Below, one piece after another: positions 32,401-41,752 of a DNA stretch of 64,000 nucleotides. The DNA comes from Beroe forskalii. Taxonomy: Eukaryota; Ctenophora; Nuda; Beroida; Beroidae. The stretch spans positions 124,001 to 188,000 of the forward strand of contig WFMF01000338.1 in NCBI GenBank assembly GCA_011033025.1, read 5' to 3'. The notes beneath the pieces were generated by a model. The model saw nothing but the letters and a program-made list of their open reading frames with translations. It was not told the DNA's origin and ran no database searches. The first letter of the stretch is position 1. Each line of letters starts with the position of its first letter. The translations under genes were made by a program, and so were the position numbers.

Positions 32401-35400
32401 GTTATTGGTAAAAAACTCATTCATTGAATTAACAACAAATTTTCAACTAAACTGCATAAGATTTTAGAAATCTAGAAAATTTGGAAAAAAAGGGGGGCAT
32501 GATCATGAACAAAAGTTGGCTTTTTTGGGCAGAATTGCAATAAAAATGGAGCGAAATAGTAAAACATTTGGAAGTGACCTCGCTATCAAATTCACAATCT
32601 TATATTCATGAGTATCCTCCATAGATTGTGTATCTCAGAAACATGTCTCTTTAGACGGTTAGCTTGTATTCTACATTTTATAACCCCACATGACCATTGA
32701 ATTGGAGTCGATTCGACTGCTAACAGATTATGTTCCACTTATATAAACCCACATTGTTTCATGAGAACTGTATTGAGCATTATGATTATGAATTAATTGT
32801 TTATGTAACTACATGTACCACAAACAAAACTCATAGCATCTATTTTTATAACCCCCGTACTGGGATTTTATACCCCTCATGGGATCATTGGATTGGAACC
32901 GATTCGACTGCTAACAGATTGAATTCAGCTTATATAAACCCACATTGTCTCCTGATGAAATGTATTAAACATTATAATTGTGATTTTATTTTCCATGTGA
33001 CTCCATATACTTACATGAATGAGAAATTTCAAACAGTAGGTATGCGGTTTATACACCCCGCCAAAACTTGATTTTTAGGTTCTTCTCAACTCTCATGTTG
33101 GAGACATTAAGTCTCATGGGAATTGAACAGCAATGTCACTCAATCTCCCCTCAAACATGTTCAAACATGCCCAAAATCAATTTTGTTACAATATAAATTA
33201 TTGGTTATGTCACTACTATTATACATGTCAACAATAGTCTTCGAAAGAACAAACAAATATCAAAAATGAATACTGTCCCCATACAAAAACAAGAAAAGAA
33301 AGAAGTGTTAAATCCTCATCGACATACACACCCCACACCCCACAAAACAACACAACAAAGGGCAATGAGTCTGGTCCCCATTATACCAAGAGCATCAGAT
33401 ACAGGATTTTATTCTCTATTTCAGTCCCTCGATTAATTAATAAGAATCAGAAACAGAGGCGAATGTTTTACCATTTTCATCGCCTTAAAAAAGAAAAGTA
33501 TTAATTCGGTTGGCGATTGATCAGACAGATGACTTCCAAAATCAGCCACTGGGGTCTATTACCCAGCTGGAGAATATATTTAAGCAAGCAATAATCCATC
33601 TAGTTAGCTGTCCTCTACTACTTGGGAGTATTGATTATGCAAACATATTAGCCGATTCGTGACCGTAACCCCTCAGTTTATTTGTGAGGGTCTGTTGCAT
33701 GGCAATTCAGCACCCTGGCAACAGGGAGTGCAATTCTATATATACATATACTTCACATGAATGAGAAATTTCAAACAGTATGCGGTTTATACACCCCGCC
33801 AAAACTTGATTTTTAGGGTTCTTCTCAACTCTCATATTTGGAGACATTAAATTGAACAGCAATGTCACTCAATCTCCCTCAAACATGTTCAAACATGCCC
33901 AAAATCAATTTTGTTATTAAATATAAATTATTGGTTATGTCACTATTATACATGTCAACAATGGGATTCTATGATTAAAGCATTATCATTTATTGTGATG
34001 CCTTTTACCAAGATCAAAAATGTGTTTTCTCACTATAAATATGACTGAAAGAGGACAGAATTCATAAAATTCATAAGAATTCGTTTTGCAGGTGTTCTTC
34101 AACTTTTTCACCATGGTTTCAGAAACATAACTTGCACTCGCTGCAATCATGTTATGGCATACTATAACTACAGAAAACATTTGGAAAGCTGTAGTGGAGA
34201 GGGACGTTTCTGTCCTATTTGCCAGAAACATGTCCAAGCTTGAGGGTCAACTTTTAAACTGGACCATCTACTCAACTGTCAAAGGAAATGGATCGTTTTT
34301 TACATTTTTTGTTATGTTGATTGCATTGCCCCTCAAACACTGAATATAGTTTAAACTCCAAATCTCTAAATTGCCCATCCGAGCATCTACTCAACTACTA
34401 TCATAAATTGATTGTTTTTCACGTTTTTTGGGACGCCGATCACTTTTTGCACCTCAATCCAGTGAGAGTTTAGATTACCCAATTCTCAATCCCAATGTAT
34501 CACCCGGTCTGACATGATTGAAATTCAGGTTTCCGTGCGAAGACTGTGGTGCCCGCCTCACAAACACTCAATTTCAGGGGAGTATTCGTCTAGGGGGATT
34601 CTATCCCGAACACATCGCCTGTCAAACGGACGGTACCGTGTGTCCCTACGAGTTAGTCAGAGATACAGATTGAAATTTTACCCAAGTTATGAGGTTGAAT
34701 CGGTTAATAACTTGGTGGCAAAGATGTTTGTATAAACATGTTGGGGGCATGTATACACTTACCGCTGCACAGTTCGTTTAACTGCACCCAGTACCGCAGC
34801 CAAGCCCACCAGTACTTACTGCACAATTATGTGCAAGTTTGTCGAGGAAAGGCTCCCACACGGGAGCGTGTAACGAGGGGAAGTGTCGTGTCATCAAAAC
34901 GAAGGATGCAGGCTTACTCCACGGAGTTTGCTTATCTTTAAAACTGAGGAGAAGTTCTATGTTATGAAGATTTTGTACAATAATCCCGATTATGATTTGA
35001 GAAGCTTCATCCCAGGGCAACTGATCCATGTTGATGCATGGGCTCGAGAATTGAGGATGGTGAGGAGTATTCTTAGAAGCTATGAGGGTTACTACAGTGC
35101 TATAATTTACTTACTTTTGACAATTTGCCAAAACTTTTGTTTATTTGGATATTTCAATTAAAATGCAAAGGGGGGTCTTATGGTTCCTCTATTGAGCTTT
35201 TTAAAATTTCAATATGGGGTCACAATTAAAATGTATAATATATTTTCGTCGTGAAACAATGTTTCATTCACATTATGCGGAATGCTGTTAGCACAACTAA
35301 AGCGACACCATCCCATGCACAGGGATCGTGACGAGCAAAAACATCCACTCTAAAAAAATTGACACCCTACTCAAATTCCTAATAATGATGACGTTGTTGG

Positions 35401-38400
35401 GGGCCAAGAAAAGAAAGAAGTGTTAAATCCTCATCGACATACACACCCCACACCCCACAAAACAACACAACAAAGGGTACGAGTCTGGTCCCCCATTATA
35501 CCAAGAGCATCAGATACAGGATTTTATTCTCTATTTCTAGTCCTCGATTAATTAATAAGAATCAGAAACAGAGGCGAATGTTTTTACCATTTTCATCGCC
35601 TTAAAAAAGAAAAGTATTAATTCGGTTAAGGATTGATCAGACAGATGACTTCCAAAACTGGGGCCACTGGGGTCTATTACCCAGCTGGAGAATATATTTA
35701 AGCAAGCAATAATCCATCTAGTTAGCTGTCCTCTACTACTTGGAGTATTGATTATGCAAACATATTAGCCGATTCGTGACCGTAACCCCTCAGTTTATTT
35801 GTGAGGGGTCTTGTTGCATGGCACCAGCACCCTGGCAACAGGAGTGCACTATACATACATATACTTACATGAATGAGAAATTTCAAACAGTATGCGGTTT
35901 ATACACCCCGCCAAAACTTGATTTTTAGGTTCTTCTCAACTCTCATGTTGGAGACATTAAGTCTCATGGGAATTGAACAGCAATGTCACTCAATCTCCCC
36001 TCAAACATGTTCAAACATGCCCAAAATCAATTTTGTTACAATATAAATTATTGGTTATGTCACTATTATACATGTCAACAATGGGATTCTATGATTAAAG
36101 CATTATCATTTATTGTGATGCCTTTACCACATCAAAATGTGTTTTCTCACTATAAATATGACTGAAAGAGGACAGAATTCATAAAATTCATAAAATTCGT
36201 TTTACGGGTGTTCTTCAACTTTTTCACCATGGTTCGAAACATAACTTGCACTCGCTGCAATCATGTTATGGCATACTATAACTACAGAAAACATTTGGAA
36301 AGCTGTAGTGGAGAGGGACGTTTCTGTCCTATTTGCCAGGAACATGTCAAGCTTGAGGGTCAACTTTTAACCGACCATCTACTCAACTGTCAGCGGAAAT
36401 GGATCGTTTTTACATTTTTGTTATGTTGATTGCATTGCCCCTCAAACACTGAATATAGTTTAAACTCCAAATCTCTAAATTGCCCCATCTGAGCATCTAC
36501 TCAACTACTATCGCAAATTGATTGTTTTTCACGTTTTTTGGGACGCTGATCACTTTTGCACCTCAATCAGTGAGTTCAGATTACCCAATTCTCTAAATCA
36601 CCCCATCGTATCACCCGGGTCTTCCATGATTGAAATTCAGGTTTCCGTGCGAAGACTGTGGTGCCCGCCTCACAAACACTCTCAATTTCAGGGGGAGTAT
36701 TCGTCTATGGGATTCTATCCCGAACACATCGCCTGTCAAACGGACGGTACCGTGTGTCCCTACGAGTTAGTCAGAGATACAGACGAAATTTTACCCAAAG
36801 TTATGAGGTTGAATCGGTTAATAACTTGGTGGGTGAAGATGTTTGTATAAACATGTTGGGGGCATGTATACACTTACCGCTGCACAGTTCACGAACTGCA
36901 CCCAGTGCAGCCAAGCCCACCAGTACTTACTGCACAATTATGTGCAAGCTGTCGAGGAAAGGCTCCCACACGGGAGCGTGTAACGGGGGAGTGTCGTGTC
37001 ATCAAAACGAAGGATGTGCAGGGTGCTTACTCCACGGAGTTTTGCTTATCTTTAAAAACTGAGGAGAAGTTCTATGTTATGAAGATTTTTTTGTACATCC
37101 CGATTATGATTTGGTGAGAAGCTTCATCCCAGGGCAACTGATCCATGTTGATGCATGGAAGGCTCGAGAATTTGAGGATGGTGAGGGAGTATTCTTAGAA
37201 GCTATGAGGGTTACTACAGTGCTATAATTTACTTACTTTTGACAATTTGCCAAAAACTTGTTTTATTTGGATATTTCAATTAAAATGTAAAGGGGGGTCT
37301 TATGGTTCCTCTATTGAGCTTTTTAAAATTTCAATATGGGGTCACAATTAAAAATGTATAATACATTTCGTCGTGAAACAATGCTCATTCACATTATGCG
37401 GAATGTTGTTAGCATGAACTAAAGCGACACCATCCCATGTGCACAGGATCACGTGACGAGCAAAAAACATCCACTTAAAAAATTGACACCCTACTCAAAT
37501 TCCTAATAATGACGTTGTTGGGGGGCACGCGTGGTCATATTTGACAATCATGTGACTAGAATGGGTCACGTGATCAAAATTGGGGGCTAGGAATGGGTCA
37601 CGTGATCAATATGCTAATAATGCACATAAATATGCGTCATTAAATCACTTGGTGGTGTATATTCCCCGGATTATAATATTTACTGTAGCCTATGCCTATG
37701 ACATCCTACAATTTAATCAAGAAACTCCAAACACAAGCCGAGTTATTGACTCTCAAAAGCTACAATATTGCCGAAAAACCGGTTTTTCGTTGATATCTCG
37801 GACATTTTTCGGGCTAGACACTTCAAATTTTTGGTGAAAAAACTTTCAGCCTATACCTATACCTATGACCGTCCACACGCACAGTGCCTTGTGTCCTTTG
37901 CCTGGACGGTAGACGCACTGTATATGTTTGAAACCCGTTGAATGGGATTGTTTTTGCCTCATACGAGGATAAAATAACTTTAAGGACCAAATTAGCAAAA
38001 TATAAATTTCACGGTCGCACCTGCCATGGGGCGTTTAAGTTCAAGCACATGTTTTGCCAGTGATATTATATCGTCGCATATTTTGGTCTGTGTCCTAAAT
38101 AACTCTGGCTGAGTGACGTCACGCGATATTATACAGAAAATAAGGTGACTACTGCGTTAGTTGCCTCGCAGTGTAACTGCTGCTACCAGGGCCAATGCGT
38201 TATGTTATGAAGTCTCTATCAGTATTTTATTTAGTGTTATAATCTTGAATTACCAGAATTATCATTCTCTCAAAACTCAGGGTTTCAATCCGCCAACCCG
38301 AGCCAACAGCAAAACCTCAATCTTATTGTATCATAAACCTAATTATTGCCCTAACCAAAACCTTAATCTTTCGATGAAGAGCTTTTTCAACAACACCAGC

Positions 38401-40948
38401 GTAGTCTTTGGTCCTTCGTACACATACCAAAACATACGTACAAATTGTATTGGAAGTGGGTTGATTAATGATAACGATGTGATAATCACGTGGCAAGTCA
38501 CATGATTGATGATCGAAATCTGAAATTATGAGTCCAAGCCGGTGGACTCCGCTGGTGGACTCCGCCGGTGGACTCCACCGGCAGACTCCACCAGTGGACT
38601 CCGCGGTGGACTTTAATCCGCCGCGGACTTTTTTGGTGGACTTTTTCGGTGGACTGTCCACCAGTGTGCGGCGGAGCCCTAGCCCGAGCGGACCCGCAGC
38701 GGACCAACCACTCCGCGGCGGAGTTTCAAAAAATCCGCTGCGGGTCCACCAAAGTCCACCAAAATATTTTCGTGGTGGACTTTAGTAATTTAGTGGAGTC
38801 CGCGGCGGACCCGCAACGGGGCCACCGGGTCCGCCATGGGGTTGAGTCCACCCATTTTTTAAGCCCAAGCTGAGTAATCGAGCTCTACACTTGTCTAATT
38901 TTTGCCACACCCGGTATTACAATTTTCGATTATTATTTATTACCAGCTGTAACACTGATATTTGCGCTGGACACAATGTGGCAAATTTTGTGTCACCTTT
39001 TTCTGAAATACTTTTATGGAATACGCGTTGTTACATCTGATATGCTTTACAGCACTTACAATGACATAAACTCGCGCTCGCGTGCCGCGCGTTATATTTG
39101 TTGAACGCGACTATTTTTCTTGCAAAAGTTGGAATTCAGGGAGTAAAATTCTGTAGATGTCTGTCCATCGTTTTGGCTATATTTCCACTTATCAGCCACT
39201 TTCTATCTCTCAGTTTCTTGTTTATGTGTCTTTTTGCTGTTTTTCTAGATTTTACGTTTATCGATGTGTATGTAGCTTTTCATTTCAGGACAAATGGGGA
39301 AGTTCAGACTTTCAGAGTTATTGCATACCTACCTATCCAATCCGAATGTTGACATTTTGTAGAGTGATTCATGATTTTTCAGCCAAAGGAATGTCAAGAA
39401 GACTGATCGTCAACTATTTTGACTACAAAGACGTGTCTCCGCACCATGTGGTACATTGGGAGAAACCTGCTGACATTTCAGCCAGGTACCTAAGCTTTTG
39501 AGTATATCTATTTTCAAAATTCATCGGGGATGTAGCTCAGCGGTAGAGCGTGCGCTTTGCATGCGCAAGGTCCGGGGTTCGAGACCCCGCATCTCCACTT
39601 TTGTTTTTGTCGAAAAATTATTATTGAGATTTTGATAAATGAGTAACTTAATCCACCCGCAGTCCGAATACTGTTTTAAGTTGTAACCTCAGCTTCCCTA
39701 TAAATGATAAACCCACTGTTATCCTCTCTTTTCAGCACCTCCTCTTTTCAGCACCCCTCTTTTCAGTACCCCCTCTTTTCAGCATCCCCTCTTTTCAGCA
39801 CCCCCTCTTTTCAGCACCCCCTCTTTTCAGCACCCCTCTTTTCAGTACCCCCTCTTTTCAGCACCCCTCTTTTCAGCACCCCCTCTTTTCAGCATCCCCT
39901 CTTTTCAGCACCCCCTCTTTTCAGCACCCCCTCTTTTCAGCACCCCCTCTTTTCAGCACCCCCTCTTTTCAGCACCCCCTCTTTTTCAGTATCCCCTCTT
40001 TTCAGCACCCCTCTTTTCAGCGCCCCCTCTTTTTCAGTACCCTCTATTTTCAGCACCCCCTCTTTTCAGCGTCCCTCTTTTCAGCACCCCCTCTTTTCAA
40101 CACCCCCTCTTTTCAGCCCCCCTCTTTTCAGTACCCCCTCTTTTCAGTACCCCCTCTTTTCAGCACCCCCTCTTTTTTAGCATCCCCTCTTTTCAGCACC
40201 ATCTCTTTTCAGTCCCCCCTCTTTTCAGCACCCCCTCTTTTCAGCACCCCCTCTTTTCAGTACCCCCTCTTTTCAGCTCCCCCTCTTTTCAGCAGCCCCT
40301 CTTTTCAGCACCCCCTCTTTTCAGCTCCCCCTCCTTTCAGCACCCCCTCTTTTCAGCTCCCCCTCTTTTCAGCAGCCCCTCTTTTCAGCACCCCTCTTTT
40401 CAGTACCCCCTCTTTTCAGCACCCCCTCGTTGCTGGGAGAGCAAGAGCTGCCCCAAATGCAGGATAATGTGATGCCCCAACTTGTGGTGCCGCCCCTCGC
40501 CTCCTCCGTAAGGAACCCCTCCCCCACCCCGCCCTCTCCTCCTCCTCCCACTGCTGCACCCACTGAACAGCCACAAGACACCGCTGTATCGCCACCAGAC
40601 ACCGCCATATCGCCACCAGTTGCTGCATCATCGCCACCAGTTGCTGCATCATCGCCACCAGTAACAGTCACCGAATCTCAAGCTGTCGAATCGCACCCAA
40701 CTTTTGATGCTGATCCTCCTATAGCAAAAAGCAGCAGCAGAAAACGTTCCAGTATAATTTCTGTGAAGAGAAGCAATGAGGTCGTTCCTGAGGTGGTTCC
40801 TGAGGTTGCTTCCGGGATAGTGCCTGAGGTTGCTTCCGGGATAGTGCCTGAGGTTGCTTCCGGGATAGTGCCTGAGGTTGCCTCTGAGGTTGCTCCACCT
40901 ACTTATCAGGAGGCTGAAGAAGGAGGACAAGAGGGAGATCAGTATTAG
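26432..40948 (+). CDS. TMEM249-like protein, six-exon gene
   Basis: Exons 26432-26585, 26725-26867, 27379-27499, 27908-28003, 39383-39485 and 40420-40948 join in one frame with every phase agreeing, giving 381 residues. Exon 1 is a cytosolic N-terminus with NPLYPFK. Exon 2 (residues 52-99) holds two membrane passes around a short turn. Exons 3-4 are beta-rich (WYKFYVGDQ, LHNFYFRLQ, YYEIVLNGF). Exon 5 ends with NYFDYKDVSPHHVVHW. This layout resembles TMEM249, a membrane subunit of the sperm CatSper calcium channel; the match is from memory. Exon 6 adds a Pro/Ser/Val-rich tail of about 175 residues with PPVAASS and VPEVASGI repeats and a PPTY motif near the end. Intron 4 spans 11.4 kb of repeats. 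The exon-3 acceptor reads ATG rather than AG, so splicing there is doubtful. Confidence 0.6.
28707..28866 (+). pseudogene. Captured exon-like fragment in foldback
   Basis: GC-richer than its surroundings and codon-like. One frame reads FLDALKLEHSLTELKIVKHM followed by a Pro-rich run; a second frame reads WINYDERFQRVVDKYDDYSI and ends at a good donor (ATT then GTAAG). The two frames need a shift or a small missing intron near 28797. It lies exactly between the two 510-bp arms, as expected of a host gene piece taken up by a transposon. The parent gene is not recognised. Confidence 0.45.
29395..29761. repeat. Palindromic GGTTACCGGTGGTAAC array
   Basis: About eleven imperfect units of roughly 33-38 bp, each with ACCATGGTTACCGGTGGTAAC-like sequence shared in parts and TAACGTACGTTACC linkers. 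Nearly every unit is itself an inverted repeat, so the array can fold in many registers. It lies inside the foldback transposon, next to its right arm. Confidence 0.8.
30590..31085 (-). repeat. Dispersed ~140-bp module, mirror copy
   Basis: Reverse complement of 5480-5990, with the same two units and the TTTGGCACACCCG-type end, here at about 30570-30585. It lies in intron 4 of the TMEM249-like gene. Confidence 0.6.
31285..32070 (-). pseudogene. Repeated zinc-finger gene, copy C (5' part missing)
   Basis: Mirror of copy B. It has the CEDCG knuckle, ribbon and C-terminal region but not the N-terminal C2HC fingers. Several breaks are present; treated as a fossil. It is antisense to the TMEM249-like gene, within its large intron. 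Confidence 0.5.
32071..33235. other. Intergenic, mirror of left 2600-4480
   Basis: Same sequence as the left arm without the Helitron (empty site between 32788 and 32789). It contains the two TATATAAACCCACATTGT boxes (reverse orientation) and the upstream part of a zinc-finger unit that breaks off at about 33235. No gene seen. Confidence 0.6.
34100..35110 (+). pseudogene. Repeated zinc-finger gene, copy D
   Basis: Full-length by layout, with the C2HC fingers at the start, the knuckle, the ribbon and the beta-rich C-terminus. It is the most degraded of the copies, with many breaks. Treated as a fossil. Confidence 0.5.
36151..36158 (+). promoter_or_regulatory. TATA box of zinc-finger copy E
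   Basis: TATAAATA 71-78 bp upstream of the ATG at 36229, conserved in the other finger-bearing copies (A and D). Confidence 0.45.
36205..37230 (+). pseudogene. Repeated zinc-finger gene, copy E
   Basis: The best-preserved copy. From ATG 36229 it encodes two C2HC fingers (TCTRCNH...H...C and FCPICQEH...H...C). A diverged direct duplication of about 117 bp follows (about 36373-36605, repeating ATCTACTCAAC and ending AATTGCCCCATC or AATCACCCCATC). Then come the CEDCG knuckle, CTQC/CASC ribbon and C-terminal domain. The duplication may mark a degenerate intron. The copy is interrupted by a few breaks and is treated as a fossil. The function is unknown; an ssDNA-binding-type OB/Zn-ribbon fold is only an impression. 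Confidence 0.5.
37690..38915. repeat. Split copy of the dispersed module
   Basis: The module (CCGAAAAACCGGTTTTTCG, TTGATATCTCGGACATTTTT, GGGCTAGACACTTC) runs to about 37868, and its terminal part (AATCGAGCTCTACACTTGTC, CCACACCCGG) reappears at 38868-38915. The 1 kb between is foreign to the module and includes a MITE-like end at about 38087-38125 and the GGTGGACTCC minisatellite. No gene seen. Confidence 0.5.
38539..38854. repeat. GGTGGACTCC minisatellite
   Basis: About 25 degenerate copies of GGTGGACT(C/T)CGCC or its complement GGAGTCCACC in both orientations, giving many small palindromes and GC-rich shadow frames. Not coding. Confidence 0.8.
39526..39597 (+). tRNA. tRNA-Ala (TGC)
   Basis: A 72-nt cloverleaf. 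The acceptor stem GGGGATG pairs with CATCTCC (one G-T), and the discriminator is A. The D arm contains GCTCAGCGGTAGAGC. The anticodon stem TGCGC/GCGCA encloses loop TTTGCAT with anticodon TGC at 39558-39560. The T arm is CCGGGGTTCGAGACCCCG. There is no intron. A T-run (TTTT at about 39599) follows as a Pol III terminator. The internal A box (TAGCTCAGCGG) and B box (GGTTCGAGACC) look good. It sits in sense orientation inside the last intron of the TMEM249-like gene. Confidence 0.97.
39723..40419 (+). repeat. Minisatellite of 3' splice-acceptor units
   Basis: About 45 tandem copies of CACCCCCTCTTTTCAG (16 bp) or its 15-bp form CACCCCTCTTTTCAG. Every unit is a pyrimidine tract ending in CAG, the consensus animal 3' splice site. 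The array ends exactly at the acceptor of exon 6 of the TMEM249-like gene (CAG at 40417-40419, exon from 40420), whose phase fits exon 5. The consensus unit has no stop codon in any forward frame, which yields long FQHPLFSTP-type open frames that are not a separate gene. Confidence 0.95.
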
Positions 40949-41752
40949 GCACCTCACCCACTCCCAACTACAGGTAATTCTATCAAACATGCATCCTGAA
41001 TATCTCACTGGTTTAACTTTTCTGTTATAACTTTTTCTTGAAACTTCGACGTAGTTTTGGAGGAATGAAAAACCGAAATGTCATGTGATAAAAATTCCAA
41101 AATTATAAATAAATCCATCGAATTAATATATTCAACTTGAAATTGAACAATCTGAAGGTCATAATTACAATTAAAGATAAATTTCACCCTCAATCACTAA
41201 TTAAAATCAAATTCATACAATCACCAAACTGTGCCATTAAATATCAATGCGCTCGCATGCTGCTACATTTCCGTCTTTCACATGGCTTTAGCTGTTGAGT
41301 AATGAGTATCTACTATGAGCTTATTATATTAGTAGTTGACCCTATTGTTTTCAATTCCTTCAAACTGTCAGAAGTAACACCATAGAACCTCCAATATCCT
41401 CGGTTTGTAATCAGATGCCGTCAGTGGTATCATGGAGAAAAAGAGCTCTTTGATTGGCCCATGACAGAAATAATAACGCAGTGATCAAGTAGTTTGGCGA
41501 TACTATTCTTCAGTACTAAACCACATAGCAAAGTCTCATCCTTTGTCTCCACTAAGACTCTCTCTGATCAAATTGTCTGCCGATTAAAGTGAGCATTTCA
41601 TCTCTGAGACAACGATTCTTGGAGTCAGATAGCTCTTGAACTTATTTAGAAATCACTGCAAGACTCTCTGATGTATCTGAAGTACGGAAGATGTGCTTAG
41701 AATTTCATATATCTTCGGCATGTATCTGATATCTGATATCTGACTCATATCT
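40949..41752. other. Intergenic between convergent genes
   Basis: Lies between the stop of the TMEM249-like gene and the stop of the Kelch-like gene, so it should hold both 3' untranslated regions. AT-rich; nothing else recognised. Confidence 0.6.

Larger units (their letters stand above)
17945..37540 (+). repeat. Right arm of large inverted duplication
   Basis: Reverse-complement partner of 1503-14110. Homology runs 17945-18480, resumes at 24333 after an insertion cluster, and continues to about 37400-37540. Insertions private to this arm are the LINE plus foldback cluster 18482-24332, the foldback transposon 28197-30271 and the extra zinc-finger units between 33236 and 35860. The arm carries the intact 371-codon gene and the first four exons of the TMEM249-like gene; exons 5 and 6 lie beyond its outer end. 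Confidence 0.85.
33236..37540 (+). repeat. Tandem array of ~2.1-kb zinc-finger units
   Basis: A truncated unit ends at 33235; full units follow at about 33750-35290 and 35860-37410. Spacers of about 500 bp (33236-33745, 35290-35858, and the start of a third at 37410-37540) share AAATCCTCATCGACATACAC, CCGATTCGTGACCGTAACCC and GCGACACCATCCCATG. The left arm has only one unit here, so the array grew in this arm or shrank in the other. Confidence 0.7.

Noticed and set aside
38161-38873. Frames in both strands around the GGTGGACTCC minisatellite
   Set aside because: Compositionally driven by the repeat; no protein-like features.
39290-39382. Longer form of exon 5 from the acceptor at 39290
   Set aside because: In the phase required by exon 4 it reaches a TAG before the conserved part; the acceptor at 39382 fits without a stop.
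39704-40180. 158-codon open frame of FQHPLFSTP-type repeats
   Set aside because: It is the translation of the acceptor minisatellite, whose consensus unit has no stop in any frame; no start context or domain supports a separate protein.
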